A DNA stretch of 64,000 nucleotides from Tritrichomonas musculus. Lineage: Eukaryota > Parabasalia > Tritrichomonadida > Tritrichomonadidae. Both the position numbers and the translations under genes were made by a program. Where the stretch lies: positions 1,674,001-1,738,000 of the forward strand of contig JAPFFF010000009.1 in NCBI GenBank assembly GCA_039105265.1. Direction: 5' to 3'. Below, in pieces: positions 48,359 to 58,203 of the stretch (the stretch's first letter is position 1; the number at the start of each line of letters is the position of its first letter). The notes beneath the pieces were generated by a model that did not search any database, was not told where the DNA came from, and saw only the letters and a list, made by a program, of their open reading frames with translations.

Positions 48359-49816
48359 TTTATTTTTTGCACTCTTTATTATAATATAATATAAATTATG
48401 TTTGTTCTTTTCAAAATTGATAATTTTAATAAAATGGATTTTAATTACTTTAATATAATTGGAAATATCATATATACATGCAACAGTAGTAACGACTATA
48501 TTATTCTAGTCTAGATTATGATAGATAAAAAAAAATTAAATATTTGAGTTTGTAAATAATAAATATAATTAGATGATAATATGGGTGGGAATGTTGTAGG
48601 TAATGAACTAAAATTTTTAAAAAAAATCTTGATTAAAAGTGATTTTTACCAGAAATTTAGTTTTTTAAGAGGAGACCAGGGATACCATACAGGCACGAGT
48701 ACGTTACCCGGAAAAACTAAAATTTCGGGCAGAAAAGGGCAAATATGGGCATCTACTTTTGAATATATGACTATTGATTATTGATAATGTGTATATAATT
48801 ATTTTAATATATTTTTTAACATACAAAAAATACCGTCTTCGTTCTCCTTTGTCTTTACTTAAAAAAATAAATTTATCTTAATTTTATACTATTTAAATTT
48901 TTCGTATACTTGAAATATAGATTAAAATATTTACATTTATTACTTGAAAATATATATAAATATATTTAAACTGTTATCAATCAGAGGGTTTATTTGCCAG
49001 AACTCTCCTACCATTTGGAATTTTGATTTTGCTTTATTCTATAAGAAGATGTGTTTTAAGAGCTCGTCTTAGCATCTTTTGAAATGGAAAATGTATTCAA
49101 ATTTTCTATAAGTAATCACAAAAAAAAAAAAAAATTCAGATGTATTATTTTTTTTATATAAGTAACTTTTTGTATATACGGAAATTATATTTTCAATGTA
49201 ATAAAATAATCAATACAAATATTAAATTGATTATTTTCTCAATTATTAAAATATGATTATATATTTATGAAAAAACAATTATTATAAATGTATCCATTTA
49301 TTTTTAAATAAATATTATACAATAAATAAATAAAAAATATAATTCATGAAACTCTTTTGTAACCCGAAATAACTTAGTCCTGGTACATCAAAAAAAAGTA
49401 TATAATAAAATTGAATTTAAAAACGGTAGAATTCAATTAGCGGTCAAAAAATTAATATTATCATCTCGCTATTTTAATAAAAATATTAGATAGATGTTCA
49501 TATTAATAATTAAGAAATTTTAATATAAAAAATAAAATAAAATTATATTTTATTTTATTAACTATTTTATTAAGATTTGCTCAAACTTATTTGTTATTTA
49601 TTTTGAATTTCAATTTAAAAGTGCAGAAAAAATAAAAAAAATAAATTTTTTATATATTTAAAAAAATAAAATTAATAAATAAAAAATTTGATTAATAATA
49701 AGATTAGAAAATGCGAAGAGATAAATCATGATTAAAAAATACTATTATTATATTCAAAGCATTCAAATTATTGTACGTTTGTCTCAAAATTAAGACATTT
49801 TATTTTATAGATTATA
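48359..49816. other. Long intergenic stretch with unexplained GC-richer patches
   Basis: Mostly AT-rich. A GC-richer patch at about 48640-48760 contains an inverted pair (CCAGAAATTTAGTTTTTT near 48650 and AAAAACTAAAATTTCGGG near 48712), which could form a stem with a loop of about 45 bases. A second patch at about 48985-49085 has short open frames on both strands without a start. These may be remnants of a gene or element. The frame at 48581-48784 covers the first patch but has no recognisable product. Confidence 0.4.
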
Positions 49817-50737
49817 ATGAACCAAGAGATAAATTCGGCCTTAACCGCATCAGTTTGGTCACAGAGCGAAGGATTTAGCAGAACTTATACAATGTTTGGT
49901 TTAATTATGCTCCTTCTCATGATTTCGCAAACAGTATTTCAAAATTTTAAATTAACAATTTTAAATGTTTTTTACTTGCCTATATTTTGGTGTATTGAAA
50001 TTAAGATTAGCGATGTAATGAAAAAAATGGCTGTTTCATCATCATATTTCAATCGAAAACCACTTTTTTTAATACCTTATATTTTTATTTTAATTGGTAT
50101 TGAAATTTTCGGTTTTTATATCTCACGTTATACAGATTTAATCAAATGTACCAATTTATTTTCAACATACTTTTCTGCATTATTTGTATCAGTATTATTT
50201 TTCATTATTTCGTCAATTATCAAGCTGGTTTCTGTTGTAACTGGAATTGTTAATTTTAAGTACATCAGAAGAGGATTTTTTGGTATTTTTCAAAGATTTT
50301 TTCTCATTATTCGTAATTTTTCCATTACATCGTTATGGGTTGCTTTTTTTTCATCAAATGAAAATCCTACTTTTTTAGATATTTTTATTAGTCATAGCTC
50401 ACCGTATTGCATGATTTATGTAGTTTTTAAATGCTTTATACAATTATGGCTTCTTTGGGACTTTGGCTTTGCCATTAGGGACTATAGAATGAATGGGAAA
50501 GCGGCTTTAACATCTGTTCCTCCAGAAGAAGTTCATGATGACTGCTGTATTTGTCTTGATCATCCCTATGAACCTGTTAAATTAAGTTGTGGCCACATCT
50601 TCTGTTATAAATGCGCTTTTAGGTGGCTTACTTTCCACAACACATGTCCGCTTTGTTGCGCCCAAGTTATGGAATCAAAACAGATCGAATTTGCAGATGG
50701 TTTTATGCCAATCGCATCTCTTTTTGGATGTTTTTGA
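49817..50737 (+). CDS. RING-finger membrane E3 ligase, RNFT1/2-like
   Basis: The 306-residue protein has several membrane spans (about 28-60, 80-100, 112-145, 155-175, 195-225) followed by a C3HC4 RING near the C-terminus: CCICLDHPYEPVKLSCGHIFC, then CAFRWL and CPLC. The end EFADGFMPIASLFGC matches the position of the KWKDGATS tail of RNFT proteins. Human RNFT1 acts in ER-associated degradation and ER-phagy; a similar ER role is inferred. All zinc ligands are present. Confidence 0.88.
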   Translation: MNQEINSALTASVWSQSEGFSRTYTMFGLIMLLLMISQTVFQNFKLTILNVFYLPIFWCIEIKISDVMKKMAVSSSYFNRKPLFLIPYIFILIGIEIFGFYISRYTDLIKCTNLFSTYFSALFVSVLFFIISSIIKLVSVVTGIVNFKYIRRGFFGIFQRFFLIIRNFSITSLWVAFFSSNENPTFLDIFISHSSPYCMIYVVFKCFIQLWLLWDFGFAIRDYRMNGKAALTSVPPEEVHDDCCICLDHPYEPVKLSCGHIFCYKCAFRWLTFHNTCPLCCAQVMESKQIEFADGFMPIASLFGCF

Positions 50738-50941
50738 CATTCTCAAGTATATATCTTATTGTTAATGTTTTTATATTTAAATGTTTTATGTATCATTTAA
50801 TTGTTTGATATTCTATTTTGAAAATTATTTTATTCAAAGATGATTTTTAAACGTTCTACTTTTATTCTATTCAATTTAATTTCAATGGTTAATGGTGAAA
50901 AATCAGGTTAAAATTAGATTAAAAATACGTTAGATTTACAA

Positions 50942-51619
50942 ATGAAAAGAGCTATTGATACAGGTTCATATATTCTCGAAGAAGCTGAACTCGAAATCGA
51001 TGATAGCAGTGATGGTGAATATGTGAGCGTTGATGTTGAGCCAGAGGATCCATCTCCTATTAAAGAAAATGATGATAACGAAGATACAGAAGAAAATGAT
51101 TTAGAAACAACAATTAATCTGCCACAATCTAATGATCAGCCAAGTGTCCTTCGCTATAATGAAGTTGTTGATGATTACGTTCGTAATTTTTTAAAAAAAA
51201 TGAACATGACAGAAACTCTTGCGACTTTTCAAAGAGAATGGTATGCAACACAAAATAGGCCATTATTTCGCGATCTTTCAGAAGAAATTTCTGATGTGAA
51301 ACGTCGAATTGAATATATGGAGAACGAACATGCAAAATGGCAAAATGTTTGTGAAGAAGTTCAACAAACTTGGGATAGGCTTAAGCAAGAAAGAAATTAT
51401 CATCGTGATGGACTTCAAGCTCTACAGAAAGAAAAAGATGATTTAACTAAAGATTTTAGGAGAATGAAAAAAACTAAAAAGAGGCTTGATCCTGCTCTTG
51501 AGGAATTAAAACTCAAATTTGAACAAGTAAACAAAGAGAGAGCATTATTGCGTATAGAGAGAGATAGATTAAATGATGAAATTAAGAAAATGCAAAAAGC
51601 AGATAATTCTAAGGACTAA
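50942..51619 (+). CDS. SPAG16/PF20-like N-terminal protein lacking WD40 repeats
   Basis: The 225-residue protein has an acidic N-terminus (1-65), a LisH-like segment VDDYVRNFLKKMNMTETLATF (about 75-96), then a coiled coil whose wording, TWDRLKQERNYHR (about 142-154) and LRIERDRLNDE, closely follows SPAG16/PF20 proteins of the flagellar central apparatus. In known PF20 proteins seven WD40 repeats come next; here the frame ends at TAA 51617-51619 exactly at that boundary, and no WD40 frame lies downstream. Either the gene is split in this lineage or it lost the propeller. A flagellar role is a strong inference. Confidence 0.86.
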   Translation: MKRAIDTGSYILEEAELEIDDSSDGEYVSVDVEPEDPSPIKENDDNEDTEENDLETTINLPQSNDQPSVLRYNEVVDDYVRNFLKKMNMTETLATFQREWYATQNRPLFRDLSEEISDVKRRIEYMENEHAKWQNVCEEVQQTWDRLKQERNYHRDGLQALQKEKDDLTKDFRRMKKTKKRLDPALEELKLKFEQVNKERALLRIERDRLNDEIKKMQKADNSKD

Positions 51620-51817
51620 TAAATGATGTGTTTTAGTGTATTAATCTAATAAAATGAAATTGTATCTTTTTATTCTTTTTTTTAATTATTTTTTTACCTT
51701 ATTTTTTATATCCCCTAAAGGCAGATCTTTTATTAAAGATGAAGCATAATAGAACACTCCTAATTTTCTCATCATTGAAAGGTCAAAAGATCATTTTTCA
51801 TTGAAAATAGACCTTCT
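51620..51817. other. 3' flank of the SPAG16-like gene
   Basis: AT-rich, no gene seen; it leads into the GC-rich hairpin. Confidence 0.4.
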
Positions 51818-51921
51818 AATTTTTACCGATTCTTACCGCCAGCCGCGGGGTCTCGACTCGGCTTCGCTTCGCTCAGCCTCGCTCGACGCCCGCTAGGCGG
51901 TATTTAGTCTCGGTAAAAATT
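51818..51921. repeat. GC-rich imperfect palindrome
   Basis: The outer arms AATTTTTACCGA (51818-51829) and TCGGTAAAAATT (51910-51921) pair perfectly, and TACCGCC (51834-51840) pairs with GGCGGTA (51896-51902). The core, 51841-51895, is rich in CG and TCG (for example GGCTTCGCTTCGCTCAGCC) and can itself fold imperfectly. It is by far the most GC-rich block in this window. It could be a structured RNA gene, a transposon end remnant or a chromosomal structural site. Part of the core resembles 7255-7270. Confidence 0.7.
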
Positions 51922-52034
51922 ATGTAAAAATATAAAAAGATTTTTTTTTTCAATTATTTTATTTAGATTATTTTTTCTGAATGATTTCCACTTTTTGAAG
52001 GTTTTTAAGAAAAGACTTACTATACTTTATTTGA

Positions 52035-52562
52035 CTAGGCTTTTGTATCCAGTGAACTGAGTGTCCATTTTCGACTTTTTGTAAAAAGCTGTCACTTTTT
52101 GTGGACATAAAACTGCTTTTTTATTTAGTATTTTATTCAAAGATTTGTGTTGAAGTATCCAAAAAATTTTTTATTGGATACTTTATTTTTACTTTAATAA
52201 ACTCATTAATATCAGAAAAAAAGCAATAATAAATGTCTTAAACACCTACTATTCTTAATTTTTAAAAAACCTCTCAAATATAAATTATAAACTTTTCAAA
52301 TTCACTAAGAATGATTTTGACCAAGAAGATCAACATTTGAAATAAAAAAATAAAATTCAATGTAAATTTGGATCGATATAATTGGTCAAACGAAATATAC
52401 ATTCAAAATAATCAATGAAAATTGAAAGGTGTATCCAAGATTGAATTAAAGTGTCCATTTTGGCTATTTTGGATACTCAAATTCTCTCAAAAAATAACGA
52501 ACAAAAATGAGTATCCATTGGATACTTTTTGAATACAAACTCGTTTGGACACAAAAGCCTAG
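52035..52562. mobile_element. Non-autonomous DNA transposon with 8-bp target duplication
   Basis: Ends CTAGGCTTTTGTATCCA and its inverted copy (complement starts CTAGGCTTTTGTGTCCA) flank 528 bp. A perfect 8-bp duplication, TTATTTGA, lies at 52027-52034 and 52563-52570. The interior holds at least nine copies of G[TG][AG]TCCA-like motifs (GTATCCA or GTGTCCA) in both orientations, clustered near the two ends, probable transposase-binding sites. No transposase frame. An 8-bp duplication fits hAT or a related superfamily, but the CTAGG end is unlike the CAGGG elements at 1-2.5 kb, so this is a separate family. Confidence 0.85.
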
Positions 52563-52570
52563 TTATTTGA

Positions 52571-52914
52571 TCCATAAATTTTCCTATTATGATTATTATT
52601 CCATAAAAAAAAATGAAAAATTTTGGAATCACTTAAATTGATATCATCCAAACATTTGATATCGAAGCAAATTGCATCTCAAATATTATCAATAGAATAT
52701 ATGACAAGAATAATAATAATATCATTAAAGAAATGGTCTGGTAAAATTTTGCTATCTTTATAAATGGCCAGGTAAATTTTACCTTTAGGTAATATGGTAT
52801 TTTCCTACCAACATAAAAAATGACCCTACTCAAGAAGGACCTGTCAAAAGGGGTCGGGTAGGTACCGCTTTCAAGGTCTTTTTGAAAAATGATGTTAAAT
52901 TATTGAATTAAAAA
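52571..52914. other. Spacer upstream of the HMG-box gene
   Basis: AT-rich, then GC-richer at about 52830-52880 (GACCCTACTC, GGGGTCGGGTAGG), a loosely inverted pair that may be promoter structure or element remnant. No gene seen. Confidence 0.4.
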
Positions 52915-53421
52915 ATGGCCCCTTATAATACTAAGAATATAATGAATCCTATTCCTCCTGCCGAACAAAAGGCCTGGAATATTTATTTTACCCAAGCGCT
53001 TAATATTGTGCATGAAGTATCTCCATCAACGCCAATTGGAGATATTTATTCAGCAGCTTATAAACAATTTGAATCTCAAAAATGGATAGTTAATTTTATG
53101 TCAGAAAATATGACAGAAGATGCAATCAATAAAATGTCTAATTTAAATAATGAAGATGAAGTAGAAACTAAAAAGCCGACAGCTTTAAAATCAAAGACAA
53201 AGAGCGTAAAGAAAAAGAGCGTATCAGAAACGCCAGGTGCCAAGAAAAAGTTAAATACATATCAATTGTTTGTAAAATACTATAATTGGAAGATGAAAAA
53301 TGATAAAGATTTACAGCCCAAATATAAGATGCAATTAATTAATCAAAGATGGAAAAAACTTACGGAAGAAGGTAAGAAACGCTTCATGGAAAAGCACGAG
53401 CACTTTTTTGATGATAAATAG
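52915..53421 (+). CDS. HMG-box-like protein
   Basis: The 168-residue protein has an acidic/hydrophobic N-terminal part (1-75), a basic Lys-rich linker (about 80-112, KSKTKSVKKKS), and a C-terminal HMG-box-like region (about 112-165): KLNTYQLFVKYYNWKMKND ... INQRWKKLTEEGKKRFM, with the spacing of Trp-Lys-Leu-Thr-Glu-Glu-x-Lys typical of the box. Probably a chromatin or DNA-binding protein. The N-terminal third might be a second, degenerate box (AWNIYFTQALNIV). Confidence 0.78.
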   Translation: MAPYNTKNIMNPIPPAEQKAWNIYFTQALNIVHEVSPSTPIGDIYSAAYKQFESQKWIVNFMSENMTEDAINKMSNLNNEDEVETKKPTALKSKTKSVKKKSVSETPGAKKKLNTYQLFVKYYNWKMKNDKDLQPKYKMQLINQRWKKLTEEGKKRFMEKHEHFFDDK

Positions 53422-54114
53422 CCTTATTTTTATCATCCCTATTATAAATGGAAATTGATTAGTTTAATATTATAAATACCTTGTAGTTTCAACTTTCCAT
53501 TTATATGTTTTAAAAAAATGATAAAAACATTTAATGAGCGAATAAAAAAAACTAATAATTTTCGTTTTTTTTAAGATACATAGAAAAATGATATAAAGAT
53601 CGAAAATTTGAACAGATAGTACTATTAAACAACAATTAAGTGAATCATCCAAAGATTTACTTGTTGAATTATAATTACATTTAATTCATTTTTAATTTCA
53701 ACTTCATGTGTTTATGAGATTTCAAAAAATATCCAATATTAAATATATGCTTTTACTGTATCAGCATCTTTTTTTGCTTATAATTTTAAAGTATAATTAA
53801 CAATATCAAATTTAGCAGTTTTACCAGCATTATATTATATTATTCAAAAATATTTATTACTCCATTTCAAAATATAGTTGAGAAGACTGATTCCAATTCA
53901 ATTTCATCGATGAAGGAGCAGAAATCTATAAAAAGGATTTCATTCTAGATCATGATTTTCAATAAATTCAAAGACTTATATCATGTTTTAATGTCAGAAG
54001 AAAGAAGAGTAATTTAAGCAATTGTATTACATCCTGAAAAAACAAAAAAAAAAAAAAAAGAGCAAATCACAGTAAAAAAACAAATAGTAATCATAAATCA
54101 TAATATATCTAATT
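53422..54114. other. Intergenic spacer between convergent genes
   Basis: Mostly AT-rich. A patch at about 53880-54000 is GC-richer and one frame there reads FIDEGAEIYKKDFILDHDF without a start codon; it may be a coding remnant. A long A run lies at about 54042-54059. Confidence 0.4.
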
Positions 54115-57100
54115 TTAATTATCAAATCTGTTAACAGCCGCATTAATTATTTCTTGATATTCATCACCAAGAATTCCAGGGATATCATTATAAGTTTGTA
54201 GAATAGCAAAAGTCTTATGCGCATATTCTTTCTTAGAATATGAGCTGCAATAAATTGTTTCGCTAGGGAGTGAAGCTATTTGAACTTTTAATTGTAATAT
54301 GTTAATAATCGAATTATCAATTTCGGGACATGGATACTCGTTCGAGCTTATTTTATAATACAAATCCCTATACAAGTCACCACCGTTATTTAGCCTCCAT
54401 AATCTCATATTTAGCCATGATATCGCAGATGTGTGAAATGGTCTCTTAAACCTTTCTATCACATTTTGGCGTTGGTTCCAGTAATAAGATTTGGTCTTTG
54501 AGTCACTAGAAATTAATGGAAGAGCCAACGATGAATTATATTCATCTAAATTAATTTTTTCAAAAATTGAAACGTCCCCTCGAAAAATAATTTCTTGATC
54601 AACGATTAAAACATATTCTATTTCACCAGGAAATATTAAATCAGGTAAAGCAAATTTTGCTGCTCGACAAAATGTTAATGAATCTTTTGGTCTAGGTAAG
54701 AAATGTGGCCAAAATTGAGATAAGACTTCTGTTTCAACTCCTTTTGGATTTCCATTTGTAAATCCAGAAATGCACCATAATTTAATTTTCTTTGTTGTAT
54801 TTTGAATCATTGAATAAAGCATCATTTTAGTGAAATTTTCTTGTCCATATGATGACGAATATGAAAATATGTTTAAATAATCATTTTTCCTTTTTGACAT
54901 GGACTCCAATATATCGATTTCTTTTTGATTTAGATTCTTTTTTGTTGTGAAAAATTTTGGTCTTGGCAGTAGTGAATCAACATAATATTTATCTTCATTT
55001 GTTCCAATTATATTGAATTCCCCAACAGGTAAAAGTGTAATGAAATATCCGTTATTTTTCAAAGGGAACTTCACTTGATCATTCAAGCCGATTTTTTCTG
55101 CTCCAAAAGCAAAGCAATATGTAGCAATGTGTTCAACAACATGATTGTTCCCTTTTTTAACAACAGCCCAATTATTTGGGGTTTCAAGTGTTGTCATAAC
55201 GTTATCTTCAATATCGTCTTTTTGTATTCCATCGCTGAAAATAACTGGAACAAACCGTTCTGTTGGTATATTAAATGATCCATCAAGTGGAACTGATGGA
55301 ATATGAAAGATTGAAGCAATATTTAACTCAGACACATGATTTATCATTTCTATTGTCATTCGATATTCGCTTGAAAAAGGATCCATGATTGAATACCAAG
55401 TGATCGGAGAGTTTGATTTTTTATGAATGATAGCCATTGAAGAAAATGATGGGGTTTTCTTTCGATCAATTCCTCTAAGCCCAAGTGATGAGCGCCAGAA
55501 CAAAACAAATAAAATTTGCTCTGGAGTTAGCTTTATGTCGTTAAGCTGTTCCATAAATGATAACTTTACATAATATAATGCATATCGTAATTCTGAAGCA
55601 GTTAAAGCTCTATCGAAAATAAGTGGTCCAACAACTGTTTTAGCATCTCTTATGATTTTGAGAACCGAGTCTGGAAAATTTTTCTTTTTTGCAGAATGGT
55701 ATAAAGCAAATGGCGGTGAATCAAAAGATAGGCTTTCGGTTGAAGGAGGCTTGCATGATAAATAATAAACTGGAATGTATGTTTTTTTGTTGTTATTACT
55801 TGACTTAAAGTATGATTTATGCGTGAGTTTGTTTCCCATAAATTTGATGAATTCGAGAATTGTGTTAATTGGTAAATTATCAATTGAAATTCTATTGTTC
55901 ATTTCGATACTTAGCGTTTTTTCAACTGTGTTGACAGGAATTCCATTCCCCATCAGGAATTCATCAATGTTAGTATTTTCGTTAAATAAGCCCCGTTGTG
56001 CAGAATCCAAAAAGCGTTTACCTTGATTTAAGATATGGTATTTCATTTCTGTAAATGATGGCTTATCACGAATGATTTGTCCGTTTACAATGATTGCAAA
56101 GTCTTTTATTCCATATTTTGCAGCGTAATCATGTTGTTTCTTTACAAATTTGTAAATTGTTGAGTTTGCAGGCTCGTCAAGTAATTCTTTCCAAGGAAAA
56201 ACTGGTCTTGTTTTCTTATATGCTTTTTCATATCCGTGGAGAATTGCATCAAGAAGATATTCAATTGAAGACCGTGTTCCAATATTCATTAAGCAAGTTA
56301 AAAAAGAAAATGCGATTCTTTTTTCTGTCTCATTTGTTAAATCACCGATCAAAACAACTTCATATCCATATGGGTATTCAGTAACTGTCTCTTCAAGTAT
56401 TCGGTCAAGAATTGGAGCAGATTCCTTTGAGTGTATATTGATAAAAATTTGTGTTTTAACCATAGGTCGCGAATTCCGAAGAAATATAAGCGGATTTGTT
56501 TCGTTGATATTTAGTTTAGGGCCCCACTTAGCGCGTGATGTTGCAGCTTCATGTCGTTCAAGAATTGGAACTTTTTCTAATGGAGGAATATATTCATAAA
56601 CCTCATGTTCAGGCCTTCCAGAAAGAATTTTCTCAATTAATAATGAATTTACTGGATCTTCTCCAATATCAATGCCAAGTTCTTTCAAGATTTTTATTGT
56701 TTGATACTCGTTTAATAAAGCATCAAGTATATCATGAGGATCATTAGAAACACTTCTTCCATTGATTAAAGATATATGGCTTATTGGGGTCTTATGTAAT
56801 TTTAAGCGTAGAAATTCATCAACAATTGCTGAATTGACGGGAGTGGATGATATTTTTGAAAAGTAAGAAGACGGATTATGGACACTAATTAGATTTTTAA
56901 GTTTATTTTCTGATCCTGAAACGCTATAAACATAATTCAAAAATTTCCAATGGAAATCTTTGGAATGACTATTAACTTGGTGCTTTTTAAAAATACCAGC
57001 CCATCCACGTAATACCGGTAATTTTTTTGAATCAACATTCTGACGTATAGAAGCTGCTTGTGGATGAAAATAACGAAGAGATAATGATAAATTTAGTAAA

Positions 57101-57336
57101 CCTAGTATTTCTTTTGAAACATGACTTTCTAACATTTGAATAATGTCCATATACTGAGTAATAGATGAATTTCCAAGTAATTTGGATATTTTAGGGTATA
57201 ATTCTGGATATGTGTAATTAAAAAAAAGAAGCGTTTCATCTAAAACCATAGAATCTTGCCAATTTCCATAAAGTGCCTCTTGAATATTTTCATTTTCTTT
57301 TGAAAGAATGTTATATAAAAATAGTGAGATAATCAT
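54115..57336 (-). CDS. UGGT: UDP-glucose:glycoprotein glucosyltransferase-like (UGGT)
   Basis: Folding sensor of the ER lumen that reglucosylates misfolded N-glycoproteins. The 1073-residue protein has a signal-like start (MIISLFLYNILSKENEN), a long region of UGGT-type thioredoxin-like and beta domains, then a GT24 catalytic end: QFWPHFLPRP, RAAKFALPDLIFPGEIEYVLIVD, WLNMRLWRLNNGGDLYRDLYY and SLPSETIYCSSY (family SLPQEWLWC). It is shorter than human UGGT1 (1555). The metal-binding DxD (DAD in the family) reads DQE (Asp913-Gln914-Glu915), and the NLDQDLPN block reads EIDNSIIN. It ends RFDN, without a KDEL-like tail. Activity is therefore uncertain. Confidence 0.87.
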   Translation of the reverse strand: MIISLFLYNILSKENENIQEALYGNWQDSMVLDETLLFFNYTYPELYPKISKLLGNSSITQYMDIIQMLESHVSKEILGLLNLSLSLRYFHPQAASIRQNVDSKKLPVLRGWAGIFKKHQVNSHSKDFHWKFLNYVYSVSGSENKLKNLISVHNPSSYFSKISSTPVNSAIVDEFLRLKLHKTPISHISLINGRSVSNDPHDILDALLNEYQTIKILKELGIDIGEDPVNSLLIEKILSGRPEHEVYEYIPPLEKVPILERHEAATSRAKWGPKLNINETNPLIFLRNSRPMVKTQIFINIHSKESAPILDRILEETVTEYPYGYEVVLIGDLTNETEKRIAFSFLTCLMNIGTRSSIEYLLDAILHGYEKAYKKTRPVFPWKELLDEPANSTIYKFVKKQHDYAAKYGIKDFAIIVNGQIIRDKPSFTEMKYHILNQGKRFLDSAQRGLFNENTNIDEFLMGNGIPVNTVEKTLSIEMNNRISIDNLPINTILEFIKFMGNKLTHKSYFKSSNNNKKTYIPVYYLSCKPPSTESLSFDSPPFALYHSAKKKNFPDSVLKIIRDAKTVVGPLIFDRALTASELRYALYYVKLSFMEQLNDIKLTPEQILFVLFWRSSLGLRGIDRKKTPSFSSMAIIHKKSNSPITWYSIMDPFSSEYRMTIEMINHVSELNIASIFHIPSVPLDGSFNIPTERFVPVIFSDGIQKDDIEDNVMTTLETPNNWAVVKKGNNHVVEHIATYCFAFGAEKIGLNDQVKFPLKNNGYFITLLPVGEFNIIGTNEDKYYVDSLLPRPKFFTTKKNLNQKEIDILESMSKRKNDYLNIFSYSSSYGQENFTKMMLYSMIQNTTKKIKLWCISGFTNGNPKGVETEVLSQFWPHFLPRPKDSLTFCRAAKFALPDLIFPGEIEYVLIVDQEIIFRGDVSIFEKINLDEYNSSLALPLISSDSKTKSYYWNQRQNVIERFKRPFHTSAISWLNMRLWRLNNGGDLYRDLYYKISSNEYPCPEIDNSIINILQLKVQIASLPSETIYCSSYSKKEYAHKTFAILQTYNDIPGILGDEYQEIINAAVNRFDN

Positions 57337-57740
57337 TCCAAAAAATTGATCAATCTATCAAATGTTGATAATGAGTACTTCAGATGAAAGCCAACTTATT
57401 AATAATATAAAAATACATATTATAATTGATTTAGATTTTAAATATTTTTATATGGAATTAAATATAAAGTATAATAGTTATTTTATCTAAAATATTTTTA
57501 AAATTTATTGACATTAGTTAGATAAAAATGTTTCATTATAAATTTTTTATATTTGAATGTGTATTCAAATATTTTTTTCTCAATTTTTTCAAATTTCAAT
57601 TTTATAATTTTACTAATTTTTCTTGATGGGATATTAATATTTTTTAAATAATCATATACATTTGATCATTAATGAGAAATAAAAAAATAATTATTCATAT
57701 AATATATGAAATTAATCTATATAAAGGCTGAATGGAATGC
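57337..57740. other. AT-rich upstream region of the UGGT gene
   Basis: No gene seen; it should hold the UGGT promoter on the minus strand. Confidence 0.45.
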
Positions 57741-57871
57741 ATAAAAAGATTGATCAAGTCGCTTGATTCAAGTGTAATTTATCATAGCTTTAAAATAAAA
57801 TTGGAACCTGGAATTTGATATTAAAATGAATAAAAGATTGATCAAGTCGCTTGATTCAAGTGTAATTTATC
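57741..57871. repeat. Direct repeat, two 43-bp copies 88 bp apart
   Basis: Copies at 57741-57783 and 57829-57871 are identical except for the second base or two at the left. Each contains a small dyad, ATCAAG-TCG-CTTGAT. The 45 bases between them are not repeated. They lie in the divergent region between UGGT and the small pseudokinase, so they could be paired regulatory sites. Confidence 0.9.
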
Positions 57872-58203
57872 TTTGTCTATTCCATAAAAGTCATCGAAAA
57901 GTTTTGTTCGTCTATCATATCGTTTTTGAATGATTTTGCTGTTTAAATTGGTATAATATTTGATTTGATAGCATCAATGACCAAAATGTGGGCCAATATT
58001 GGTTAATGTGGGTAAAAAATAATCAATAAATATCACAAATATTTTTTTAATTATATAAATATATTAATATTATATTCGTTTAATATCTATTTAAAAGAAT
58101 TTTCTCCTCCTAATTTAATAAATTGAATGAGATAAAATTATATTTAATGGTTTTCGATTTGGCAAATAAAGTATTGTAAATACTAACTACATAACGCAAA
58201 AAA
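57872..58203. other. Upstream region of the small pseudokinase gene
   Basis: AT-rich with no gene. A short local repeat, ATGTGGGCCAATATTGGTTA-like with ATGTGGG twice, is near 57986-58014. Confidence 0.4.

Noticed and set aside
48581-48784. 67-codon frame MGGNVVGNELKFL...
   Set aside because: Covers a possible stem structure, has no domain, and its flanking codons are spacer-like.
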